Origin: Pedobacter chinensis
GTDB taxonomy: Bacteria; Bacteroidota; Bacteroidia; Sphingobacteriales; Sphingobacteriaceae
Assembly: GCF_003339865.1 (NCBI RefSeq)
Contig: NZ_QPKV01000015.1
Location: 53,271 to 117,270, forward strand
Direction: 5' to 3'
Length of the DNA stretch: 64,000 nt
In this document: positions 51,417 through 59,472 of the stretch, piece after piece
How the letters are laid out: each line of letters opens with the position of its first letter
Position numbering within the stretch: position 1 is the first letter of the stretch
Program-made: the position numbers and the translations under genes
The notes under the pieces: generated by a model
What the model was told of the DNA's origin: nothing
Seen by the model: the letters and a program-made list of their open reading frames with translations, nothing else
Database searches by the model: none

Positions 51417-52406
51417 TCAACGGTTATATATTGCAAAATCTTTATGCTCAATTTTAGCTAAATCATTTTCAGGCAACGACCTGAAGTAATTATAAGTTAT
51501 TTTTAAACCTTCAGCACGGTCAACCTTTGGTTCCCAATCTAAAATGACTTTTGCTTTTGTAATATCTGGCCTGCGTTGTTTGGGGTCGTCTTGAGGTAAC
51601 TCTTTATACACTATTTTTTGAGAAGTTCCGGTTAATTTGATAATTTCTTCGCAAAATTGCTTAATCGTAATTTCGTCAGGATTACCAATATTCATGGGCT
51701 GTGCATAGTCGCTCATCAATAAACGATAGATACCTTCAATCAAATCATCAACATAGCAGAATGAACGCGTTTGGTTGCCATCTCCAAAAACCGTTAAATC
51801 CTCACCCCTCAATGCCTGACCGATGAAGGCAGGTAAAACCCGTCCATCATTTAGACGCATCCTTGGGCCATAAGTGTTGAAAATACGAACGATACGAGTT
51901 TCAACACCATGGAAAGTGTGGTAGGCCATTGTCATTGCTTCCTGAAAGCGTTTGGCTTCATCATATACTCCGCGAGGTCCTACTGGATTTACATTTCCCC
52001 AATATTCTTCTGGCTGTGGGTTTACGCTCGGGTCGCCATAAACTTCAGAGGTAGAAGCAATCAGCATTCTTGCGCCTTTGTTTCGGGCTAATCCTAATAG
52101 GTTATGGGTGCCTAAAGATCCAACTTTTAGCGTTTGTATGGGGATTTTTAAGTAATCAATGGGGCTTGCCGGTGAAGCAAAATGCAGGATGTAGTCTAAA
52201 TCCCCTGGAATGTGTACGAACTTAGAAACATCGTGGTGATAAAATTCGAAGTTTTCTAATTTGAAAAGATGTTCGATATTAGCCAGGTTACCGGTAATTA
52301 GATTATCCATACCGATAACATCGTAGCCTTCGTCAATGAAACGATCGCAAAGGTGTGAGCCTAAAAAACCTGCAGCTCCTGTAATTAAAATTCTTTTTCG
52401 ATTCAT
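51417..52406 (-). CDS. uxs: UDP-glucuronate decarboxylase (UDP-xylose synthase)
   Basis: This 329-residue extended SDR turns UDP-glucuronate into UDP-xylose. The features are diagnostic: RILITGAAGFLGSHLCDRFI, DNLITGNLANIEHLF, HHDVSKF, LHFASPASPIDYLKIPIQTLKVGSLGTHNLL, STSEVYGDPSVNPQPEEYWGNVNPVGPRGVYDEAKRFQEA with the Y-x3-K pair, and RIFNTYGPRMRLNDGRV. The substrate comes from Ugd encoded at 9324-10718. Both enzymes have the wording of animal and plant UXS1/UGDH. It is a single gene with 107 bp to fcl upstream. A - strand terminator-like AAAACCTG...CAGGTT stem lies just downstream near 51364-51387. Confidence 0.95.
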   Translation of the reverse strand: MNRKRILITGAAGFLGSHLCDRFIDEGYDVIGMDNLITGNLANIEHLFKLENFEFYHHDVSKFVHIPGDLDYILHFASPASPIDYLKIPIQTLKVGSLGTHNLLGLARNKGARMLIASTSEVYGDPSVNPQPEEYWGNVNPVGPRGVYDEAKRFQEAMTMAYHTFHGVETRIVRIFNTYGPRMRLNDGRVLPAFIGQALRGEDLTVFGDGNQTRSFCYVDDLIEGIYRLLMSDYAQPMNIGNPDEITIKQFCEEIIKLTGTSQKIVYKELPQDDPKQRRPDITKAKVILDWEPKVDRAEGLKITYNYFRSLPENDLAKIEHKDFAIYNR

Positions 52407-52513
52407 GTTAATCTATTAATTTTCTGCCAATGCTGTTATAAAAATGAGCTCGGTCAATCATCTTTTAGAGATTATAAAGATCCGGATCATCAAATATTAC
52501 TTTTGATTAAGCG

Positions 52514-53458
52514 TTATGCTGTTTTCATAATCTCATTTCCAGAGATATAGTCAGCATACGCTAAGGCTAAACCTTTACTTAAGTCTGTTTTATGTTTCCA
52601 ACCTAAACCATGAAGCTTACTCACATCCATCAGTTTCCTCGGTGTGCCGTCTGGTTTTGATGCATTAAATTTTAACTCCCCCTCAAAACCAATCACTTCT
52701 TTTATGGATAGGGCAAGGTCTTTAATTGTCAAATCCTCTCCAGTGCCAACATTTACCAGGCCAGCCTCATTGTAATTTTGCATCAGGAAGAAACAGGCAT
52801 CGGCTAAGTCATCAGCAAAAAGGAATTCCCTCATTGGTTTTCCAGAACCCCAAATCTCCACTGCATCATAATTGTTTTTCTTAGCCTCATCAAATTTTCT
52901 AATCAGCGCTGGCAGAACATGAGAATTTTCTGGGTGGTAATTATCGTTATATCCGTACAAATTTGTTGGCATTACTGATATAAAATTACAGCCATATTGC
53001 GCCCTGTATGCCTCGCATAATTTTATTCCGGCAATTTTAGCAATAGCATATGGTTCATTTGTTTCTTCAAGCAAACCGGTTAGTAAATAATCTTCCTTTA
53101 AAGGTTGTGGTGCTAATTTTGGGTATATGCAGCTTGATCCCAAAAACATCAGTTTTTTAACCTTATTTAAATAAGATTGATGAATAATGTTATTTTGGAT
53201 AGCTAAATTTTCATATAGAAAATCTGCCCTGTACGTATTGTTTGCAACAATGCCGCCAACCTTTGCCGCTGCTAAAAATACATAGTCAGGCTTTTCCTGC
53301 TCGAAAAAATCAGTAACGAGTTGCTGATTGCGTAAATCAAGTTCAAGTGATGTCCTTGTGATTATATTACTGTAACCTTCTCTTTCAAGTTTGCGGTAGA
53401 TGGCTGACCCAACCATACCACGATGACCAGCAATATATATTTTTGCGTTCTTTTCCAA
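52514..53458 (-). CDS. fcl: GDP-L-fucose synthase
   Basis: This 314-residue SDR epimerises and reduces GDP-4-keto-6-deoxymannose to GDP-L-fucose with NADPH. GHRGMVGSAIYRKL, AAAKVGGIVANNTYRADF, LGSSCIYPKLAPQPLKEDYLLTG, EPYAIAKIAGIKLCEAY (Y-x3-K) and MPTNLYGYNDNYHPENSHVLPALIRKF are the family blocks in order. It lies 19 bp after gmd and uses that enzyme's product. A conserved hairpin precedes gmd but not fcl, so the two genes are probably on one transcript. Confidence 0.96.
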   Translation of the reverse strand: MEKNAKIYIAGHRGMVGSAIYRKLEREGYSNIITRTSLELDLRNQQLVTDFFEQEKPDYVFLAAAKVGGIVANNTYRADFLYENLAIQNNIIHQSYLNKVKKLMFLGSSCIYPKLAPQPLKEDYLLTGLLEETNEPYAIAKIAGIKLCEAYRAQYGCNFISVMPTNLYGYNDNYHPENSHVLPALIRKFDEAKKNNYDAVEIWGSGKPMREFLFADDLADACFFLMQNYNEAGLVNVGTGEDLTIKDLALSIKEVIGFEGELKFNASKPDGTPRKLMDVSKLHGLGWKHKTDLSKGLALAYADYISGNEIMKTA

Positions 53459-53477
53459 AGTTAAGTGCTTAATGGTT

Positions 53478-54590
53478 TTATTCGAATTGATTTTTTACCT
53501 GGTAGCCTGCATCTTTAAGCATCAGTTCTTTTTGAAAATGCTCAACATCTGAAGTCATCATTTCTTTAACCAGAGCAGGTAAATCATATTTTGGTTCCCA
53601 ACCCAATTTTGTTTTGGATTTGGTAGGGTCGCCAATTAAAAGATCCACTTCTGTAGGGCGAAAATAAGCGGCATCTACTGCCACTACTTCTTTACCAATT
53701 TCCAGTTGGAAATCTATGTTTGAGCAAGACACTACGTAAGCTTTTTCATCTACACCCTCTCCAATAAATTCCAATTCAACACCAACCTCCCGGAAAGACA
53801 TTTTCACAAAATCTCTAACCGTTGTGGTTACACCAGTTGCAATTACATAATCTTCAGCAGTTTCTTGTTGTAAAATCAGCCACATTGCTTCAACGTAATC
53901 TTTTGCATGTCCCCAATCTCTTCTTGCATCAAGGTTTCCCAGAAATAATTTATCCTGAAGGCCAAGGGCTATTTTAGAAACTGCTCTTGTGATTTTTCGT
54001 GTCACAAATGTTTCACCCCTTAACGGACTTTCGTGGTTGAAAAGTATTCCATTACAAGCAAACATTCCATAGGCTTCACGATAGTTCACAGTAATCCAGT
54101 AAGCATACATTTTGGCTACAGCGTAAGGCGAGCGAGGGTAAAAAGGTGTGGTTTCACTTTGTGGAACTGCTTGAACTAAACCGTACAATTCGGAAGTTGA
54201 TGCCTGATAGATACGTGTTTTCTTTTCTAATCCAAGAATGCGTAAAGCCTCTAAGAGACGTAATGTTCCAATACCATCTGCATTTGCAGTATATTCAGGA
54301 GTATCAAAACTAACTTTTACATGGCTCATCGCTCCAAGATTATAAATCTCATCTGGTTGAACTTCTTGAACGATGCGAATTAGATTTGTTGAATCACTAA
54401 GGTCGCCGTAGTGTAGTTTGAATCTGATATTGATTTCATGAGGGTCTTGATAAAGATGATCGATACGATCAGTATTAAACATTGAACTTCTACGTTTAAT
54501 ACCATGCACCTCGTATCCTTTTTTCAATAACAGTTCAGCTAAATATGCTCCATCCTGACCGGTAATTCCTGTAATAAGCGCTTTTTTCAT
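53478..54590 (-). CDS. gmd: GDP-mannose 4,6-dehydratase
   Basis: The 370-residue NADP-dependent enzyme makes GDP-4-keto-6-deoxymannose. KALITGITGQDGAYLAELLL, YEVHGIKRRSSMFNTDRIDHLY, LHYGDLSDSTNLIRI, IYNLGAMSHVKVSFDTPEYTANADGIGT, QASTSELYGLVQAVPQSETTPFYPRSPYAVAKMYAYW (catalytic Y-x3-K) and LFNHESPLRGETFVTRKITRA are all as expected. It probably forms an operon with fcl. The natural feeder is GDP-mannose from manC; the copy directly upstream (54721-55804) is broken, leaving the one at 8230. A conserved leader hairpin lies 78 nt before the start codon. Confidence 0.97.
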   Translation of the reverse strand: MKKALITGITGQDGAYLAELLLKKGYEVHGIKRRSSMFNTDRIDHLYQDPHEINIRFKLHYGDLSDSTNLIRIVQEVQPDEIYNLGAMSHVKVSFDTPEYTANADGIGTLRLLEALRILGLEKKTRIYQASTSELYGLVQAVPQSETTPFYPRSPYAVAKMYAYWITVNYREAYGMFACNGILFNHESPLRGETFVTRKITRAVSKIALGLQDKLFLGNLDARRDWGHAKDYVEAMWLILQQETAEDYVIATGVTTTVRDFVKMSFREVGVELEFIGEGVDEKAYVVSCSNIDFQLEIGKEVVAVDAAYFRPTEVDLLIGDPTKSKTKLGWEPKYDLPALVKEMMTSDVEHFQKELMLKDAGYQVKNQFE

Positions 54591-54668
54591 TTTATGAGAT
54601 AATTTTTTTGGTTTTTTGTTGAAGGCCTTTATTTAGAAAACTAAAGTATTTATAGTTTATAAATCGAA

Positions 54669-54688
54669 CAATAGCCCTTTGTTACTAT
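54669..54688 (-). promoter_or_regulatory. Conserved leader hairpin, copy g (ahead of gmd)
   Basis: On the - strand ATAGT...GCTAT forms a 5-bp stem with one G-U pair and ends in AGGGCTATTG (54678 to 54669). It lies 78 nt before the gmd start codon. Confidence 0.5.
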
Positions 54689-54720
54689 GTGGTTTACGTT
54701 CAGTTAATTATGACTTGATT

Positions 54721-55804
54721 TTATTGGTAATCTGAACCCAGTTTAGCAACCACTGCATTAGAAATCTTTTTTATTTCTTGCTCCATGGGCTTAGGATATA
54801 TTAGTAACACATGTCCATCATCAACAACAATAAAGTTGCTTAAGCCTTTTACCACTGCAATTTTTTGATTTGGTAATTGAATGAGACAATTTTGAGTATC
54901 TTCCAGCACTGAGGCTTTCCCCGAAAATGTATTACTATTTAAATCTTTTTCCATTACTTCATGTAAAGATGCCCAAGTGCCTAAATCCGACCAGCCAAAA
55001 TCGCCCGTAATGGTATAAACATTGTCAGCCTTTTCCATAACAGCATAATCAATAGAGATATCGCTTGAAAGGGGATAGTTCTTAGCAATGAATTCATGTT
55101 CATTATCAGTATTGTAGATGTTTTTCTGATTGAAAATTGTAAAAAGTTCTTCAGCATATTTTTCAATAGCTGAAAGGATTGATTTTTACATTCCAAATGA
55201 ATATCCCTGCATTCCAAACGTATTTTCCGCTTTTTACAAACGCAGTGGCTTTTTCCAAAGCGGGTTTCTCCAAAAATTCTGCTACCTTATAAACATCTCC
55301 ATTACCTGGCTCGAATTTAATATAGCCATATCCTGTATCTGGCCTGGTAGGGGTAATCCCTAAAGTTATTAGTGCATCATTATGAGTGGCAAAATCAACA
55401 GCTTTTTCTAAGCTGGATATGAAAACCTCTTCATTTAATATCAGATGATCGGATGGTGCAATAATAATATTTGCATCAGGATTTAAGGCTTCAATTTTGA
55501 ATGTTGCATAGGTTATACATGGGGCTGTATTTCTTCTGCAGGGTTCGGAGATAATATTTTTAATTGCCTGGATACCAATTTGCTCTTCAATAATATCTGT
55601 ATAAATCTCATTCGTTAAAATGTAAATATTTTCACTTGGACAGATTTTTAAAAATCGCTGGTAAGTCAATTGAAGTAAAGATTTGCCACTACCCAAAATA
55701 TCGATAAACTGCTTGGGAAAATTATTTCTGCTTTTTGGCCAAAATCTACTCCCAACGCCACCTGCCATAATTAAAACATAAGTGTTTTTATCTTGTGTCT
55801 GCAT
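54721..55804 (-). pseudogene. manC: Second mannose-1-phosphate guanylyltransferase, frameshifted
   Basis: The N-terminal 200 codons (MAGGVGSRFWPKSRNNFPKQF, EPCRRNTAPCI, IAPSDHLIL, VWNAGIFIWNV) match the intact enzyme at 8230-9306, but the frame then ends in NPFSY-stop. Removing one A from the A5 run at 55183-55187 (- strand) restores the frame: VKSILSAIEKYAEELF continues to SSDISIDYAVMEKADNVYTITGDFGWSDLGTW and to a normal C-terminus at 54721. The single-base insertion is thus the only damage seen. It may be a recent loss, a sequencing error in a homopolymer, or, less likely, a slippery site. No other decay is visible, and all motifs after the break are intact. Confidence 0.85.
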
Positions 55805-55916
55805 CTTATGAGTTTAAATCTTGTGATATGATGTAAAACGGTTTGTTGTTGAATTACATTTTTTATTGATCACAGTTTCATCTTTTTACAAAGAACCATT
55901 AATTTAACGGGCCTGG

Positions 55917-55939
55917 CAATGGCCCTTTATGACTAAGCA
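55917..55939 (-). promoter_or_regulatory. Weak copy of the leader motif, copy h (ahead of second manC)
   Basis: AGGGCCATTG on the - strand (55926 to 55917) differs from the core AGGGCTATTG by one base and lies 112 nt before the start codon. TAGTC upstream would pair except at one position, so the hairpin is damaged, as the gene itself is. Confidence 0.35.
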
Positions 55940-55970
55940 TTGCCCAAAAAAGTAAACTCTATGTGCAATA

Positions 55971-56006
55971 AAAAAAGGCAATAACACTTAAGTTATTGCC
56001 TTTTTT
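55971..56006. terminator. Strong bidirectional terminator after dxs
   Basis: AAAAAAGGCAATAAC (55971-55985) and GTTATTGCCTTTTTT (55992-56006) are perfect 15-bp inverted repeats around a 6-nt loop, with A and T runs on the two outer sides. It lies 18 bp beyond the dxs stop codon (- strand) and separates it from the second manC. Confidence 0.9.
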
Positions 56007-56024
56007 AGAAGATTGAATCTCAGA

Positions 56025-57953
56025 TTAACCCACCATACTATCCGTTACTCTTTTAAATCCTACTTTTCTTACCGTTTCTATAATTGAATCCTTATCGTAC
56101 CCACATTCTGCCCATAACTCAGGTTGTTCTCCATGCTCAACAAATTGATCAGGAATACCAAGGCGAATTACATTTGTTGAATAACCGTTATCAGCCATAA
56201 ACTCCAGCACAGCTGAACCAACTCCACCCTGGAGTGATCCATCTTCAACAGTAATCACATGTTTATACTTTGAAAATACTTCATGCAGCATTTCTTCATC
56301 CAGTGGTTTCACGAATCTTAAATCGTAGTGTGCCGGATAAATCCCTTCACTATTTAATTCAGTACGTGCTTCAACAGCAAAATTACCTACATGGCCTAAG
56401 GTTAACAAGGCCACATCATCACCGTCGCATATCTTTCGTCCCTTTCCAATTTCTAACGCTTTGAAAGGTCTTTTCCAGTCAGGCATTACACCATTGCCGC
56501 GAGGATAGCGGATCACGAATGGTCCAATATTCTCTTGCTGTGCAGTAAACATAAGGTTGCGTAGTTCTTCTTCATTCATTGGAGAAGAAACCACCAAATT
56601 TGGAATGCATCGCATATAAGCAATATCATAAGCACCATGGTGTGTTGCACCATCTGCACCAGCCAAACCTGCTCTATCTAAACAGAAAACAACATTTAGT
56701 TTTTGTATGGCAACATCATGTATTACCTGATCATAGGCCCTTTGCATAAAACTAGAGTAGATATTACAAAAAGGCACTAAACCTTGTGCAGCCAAACCTG
56801 CAGAAAAGGTTACTGCATGTTGTTCAGCAATACCCACGTCAAAAGCACGCTTTGGCATCGCTTTCATCATGATATTTAGTGATGAACCTGAAGGCATGGC
56901 AGGTGTAATCCCAACAATTTTATCGTTTGCCTCTGCCAATTCCACCATGGTATGCCCGAAAACATCCTGATATTTGGGTGGCTGAGGTTTATCAGGCACG
57001 CTCTTCTTAATTTCGCCTGTTATCTTATCAAAAAGACCTGGCGCATGCCATTTTGTTTGATCTTTTTCAGCTAATGCAAATCCTTTGCCTTTTACAGTAA
57101 TACAATGCAATAATTTCGGACCCGGAATAGCAGATAAATCTTTTATCGTTTGTGCTAAACGTTTAACATCGTGGCCATCAACGGGCCCGAAATATCTAAA
57201 GTTTAATGCTTCGAATAAATTGCTTTGTTTTAAAAGCGTGCCTTTTATACTTTTCTCAATTTTTTTAACGTATTTGTGTGCGTTAGGACCAAGCTTGGAA
57301 AGGCCAGCCAATACATTTGAAATATCATCGCGAAACCGGTTATAGGATTTTGAGATGGTAATGCTCGTTAAATATTCTTTTAATGCACCAACATTTGGAT
57401 CAATCGACATGCAATTGTCATTCAAAATAACCAGCACATTACTGTTTTCAATACCAGCATGATTCAATCCTTCAAAAGCCAAACCAGCAGTCATTGCGCC
57501 ATCTCCAATTACTGCAACATGCTGCCGGTCTGTTTCTCCCTTTAACTGAGACGCAACAGCCATTCCTAAAGCTGCGGAAATAGAAGTTGAAGAATGACCC
57601 ACACCAAAGGTGTCGTATTCACTTTCTGAAATTTTCGGAAACCCACTTATACCTTTATAAATACGGTTGGTATGAAATAAATCTCTGCGGCCAGTAAGGA
57701 TTTTGTGTCCATAAGCCTGGTGCCCCACGTCCCAAACCAATTTATCATATGGGGTATTCAGTGCGTAATGCAGGGCAACTGTTAATTCAACAACACCTAA
57801 ACTGGAGCCAAAATGGCCTCCATTCACACTCACAACATCAATAATGTATTGACGTAATTCTTGGCTTATTTGTTCTAAGTCAGATTCTCTATGTTGCTTT
57901 AAGTCAGCAGGATAGTTGATTTTAGATAATAGGGGGCCAGCTTTAACTTGCAT
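56025..57953 (-). CDS. dxs: 1-deoxy-D-xylulose-5-phosphate synthase
   Basis: This 642-residue thiamine-diphosphate enzyme joins pyruvate and glyceraldehyde-3-phosphate, the first step of the MEP isoprenoid pathway, which also makes undecaprenol for glycan assembly. NGGHFGSSLGVVELTVALHY, DVGHQAYGHKILTGRRD, VIGDGAMTAGLAFEGLNHAG (ThDP/metal site GDG...N), the transketolase-type middle domain DVGIAEQHAVTFSAGLAAQGL and LDRAGLAGADGATHHGAYD, and the C-terminal domain VITVEDGSLQGGVGSAV are in order. It has no link to the polysaccharide genes beyond position. Confidence 0.97.
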   Translation of the reverse strand: MQVKAGPLLSKINYPADLKQHRESDLEQISQELRQYIIDVVSVNGGHFGSSLGVVELTVALHYALNTPYDKLVWDVGHQAYGHKILTGRRDLFHTNRIYKGISGFPKISESEYDTFGVGHSSTSISAALGMAVASQLKGETDRQHVAVIGDGAMTAGLAFEGLNHAGIENSNVLVILNDNCMSIDPNVGALKEYLTSITISKSYNRFRDDISNVLAGLSKLGPNAHKYVKKIEKSIKGTLLKQSNLFEALNFRYFGPVDGHDVKRLAQTIKDLSAIPGPKLLHCITVKGKGFALAEKDQTKWHAPGLFDKITGEIKKSVPDKPQPPKYQDVFGHTMVELAEANDKIVGITPAMPSGSSLNIMMKAMPKRAFDVGIAEQHAVTFSAGLAAQGLVPFCNIYSSFMQRAYDQVIHDVAIQKLNVVFCLDRAGLAGADGATHHGAYDIAYMRCIPNLVVSSPMNEEELRNLMFTAQQENIGPFVIRYPRGNGVMPDWKRPFKALEIGKGRKICDGDDVALLTLGHVGNFAVEARTELNSEGIYPAHYDLRFVKPLDEEMLHEVFSKYKHVITVEDGSLQGGVGSAVLEFMADNGYSTNVIRLGIPDQFVEHGEQPELWAECGYDKDSIIETVRKVGFKRVTDSMVG

Positions 57954-57980
57954 TCAGTGGTTGGGTAAAAAAATAAGATA

Positions 57981-58010
57981 CAAAGTAAGGTATTTTTGTT
58001 TTAATACAAA
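57981..58010 (-). promoter_or_regulatory. Promoter of dxs (TTTG-N19-TACTTTG)
   Basis: On the - strand TTTG (58010-58007) and TACTTTG (57987-57981) are separated by exactly 19 nt; the -7 part lacks one n of the TAnnTTTG consensus. It ends about 27 bp before the dxs start codon. Confidence 0.5.
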
Positions 58011-58232
58011 AAAAAATCTTGAGGCTAAATTCAGCTAGCTCCGGAGCAAGCCATGTCCAAATAAATTAAATTGATTAAAGCATATTTACAAGCAATAATC
58101 ATGTATTATTAATACTACTTAAATTTAGATTTTGGTATCTCTTTATCTATTATCTTGTTTGCTTTTTCGACTAGTGTTCGGCGCTAATCTACTTTGTTTA
58201 TAATTTTATTTATAAAAGCTCAATTTAGAAGT

Positions 58233-58424
58233 ATGATAAATTTAACGCAAAACACTCCGATACGAAAACTTAACAGTGTAAAAATTGGTGATGAGATCAT
58301 TGATGACTACTATTCTTCTGGAAAAGTTGTGAAAATTAGAAAAGCAGTAATTAACGACTTGAAGGAATATCTATTTCAATTAGATACGAATCAAACAATT
58401 TATATATTAACTGGAAGTAATTAA
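58233..58424 (+). CDS. Small conserved-looking protein of unknown function
   Basis: ATG 58233 gives a 63-residue protein; an ATG 39 bp upstream would add an unlikely hydrophobic start. It begins MINLTQNTPIRKLNSVKIGDEIID and contains SSGKVVKIRKAVINDLKEY and FQLDTNQTIYILTG, alternating short strands that suggest a small beta-barrel of SH3/KOW-like shape. No family is recognised. It sits alone, 280 bp after the divergent dxs start and 77 bp before scpA. Coding status rests on length and plausible composition only. Confidence 0.5.
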   Translation: MINLTQNTPIRKLNSVKIGDEIIDDYYSSGKVVKIRKAVINDLKEYLFQLDTNQTIYILTGSN

Positions 58425-58488
58425 TCTTCGAAAATCTTATCAAACAGTGTAATGTTTTCATTATCACTGTTTCTTTCTGGCTTTTTTT

Positions 58489-58496
58489 TATTTTTG
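58489..58496 (+). promoter_or_regulatory. Candidate -7 element of scpA
   Basis: TATTTTTG fits TAnnTTTG and lies only 5 bp before ATG 58502, so transcription would begin at or next to the start codon. No TTTG lies 19 bp upstream. Confidence 0.35.
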
Positions 58497-58501
58497 TATA
58501 A

Positions 58502-59245
58502 ATGCAGTCAGAGAATTTTGAAATTAAACTTCCGGTTTTCGAAGGCCCCTTCGATTTACTTTTGTTCTTTATTGAGCGTGATGAACTAAATATTCAAGAT
58601 ATCGAAATTGCAAAGATCACCAATGATTTCCTGGCTTATATCCATCAACTCCTGGCTCTAAACGTAGAAGTGGCAAGCGAGTTCATTCTCGTTGCTGCTA
58701 CCTTAATGCGAATAAAATCTAAAATGCTTTTGCCTCGGATTGAGGTTGATGAGGCAGGAAATGAAATTAACCCGGAGCAGGATTTGATCGCCAGACTGAT
58801 CGCTTATAAACAATTCAAATCTGCTGCTGAAGAAATGAAGGTTTTTGAGGAAGCAAGGATGAAACAGGAGCGAAGAGGTAACATTGAATACGATTTAACA
58901 TTGGCTGCTGAATCCTCTTCACATCAAGATGAACTTTTGTCGCTTGACTTATATAAACTTTTAACGGTTTATCACCGAACAATGCAAAAATATGAACTGC
59001 GAAGTGAGGAGGTTAAACATACCGTTGTTCAATACCCTTATACCATTGAACAACAAAAACATTTTATAGCGAATTTACTTGATATTAATAAGCAGATTGA
59101 TTTTGCCCTGGTGCTTAAGAATTCAGAGAATAAAGTACATTTCGTTTATAATTTCTTAGCGATTTTAGAAATGCTGCAACAGCAGATCGTAGAGATAACC
59201 ATAGGTAGCGGATTCAATAATTTCAAAGTGAAATCGCTAACATAA
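58502..59245 (+). CDS. scpA: Segregation and condensation protein A
   Basis: The 247-residue kleisin subunit of the Smc-ScpAB condensin. The start FEIKLPVFEGPFDLLLFFIERDELNIQDIEIAKITNDFLAYI is the diagnostic ScpA block, followed by VASEFILVAATLMRIKSKMLLPR and a C-terminal winged-helix region (FVYNFLAILEMLQQQIVEIT). It bridges Smc heads and helps chromosome segregation. A TATTTTTG element ends 5 bp before the start codon, so the mRNA may be almost leaderless. Confidence 0.95.
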   Translation: MQSENFEIKLPVFEGPFDLLLFFIERDELNIQDIEIAKITNDFLAYIHQLLALNVEVASEFILVAATLMRIKSKMLLPRIEVDEAGNEINPEQDLIARLIAYKQFKSAAEEMKVFEEARMKQERRGNIEYDLTLAAESSSHQDELLSLDLYKLLTVYHRTMQKYELRSEEVKHTVVQYPYTIEQQKHFIANLLDINKQIDFALVLKNSENKVHFVYNFLAILEMLQQQIVEITIGSGFNNFKVKSLT

Positions 59246-59438
59246 CTTCATGGTAGTGGCTTACCAACCATTTACAGGTTTTACCAACTATTTACAGGCC
59301 TAGCTTGATTGATCTGTTTGGTAAGCTACCGAACAAGGATAGATAATCAAATCCCAAAACATCGGGCATCTGACACCTGACTTCCGACACTCCTTGTAAT
59401 TAACTCATATTCAACCCCTGTATTAGCGATTAATTTCT

Positions 59439-59446
59439 TACTTTTG
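59439..59446 (+). promoter_or_regulatory. Candidate -7 element of glyA
   Basis: TACTTTTG fits the Bacteroidota -7 consensus TAnnTTTG and lies 26 bp before the glyA start codon. The -33 TTTG is not seen at the expected distance. Confidence 0.45.
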
Positions 59447-59472
59447 CCAAAAAAATACAAACCTATATAAGG

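Noticed and set aside
59261..59302. Short direct repeat (ACCAAC-ATTTACAGG twice) after scpA
   Set aside because: Only two short copies, no structure and no link to a gene end; likely chance or slippage.
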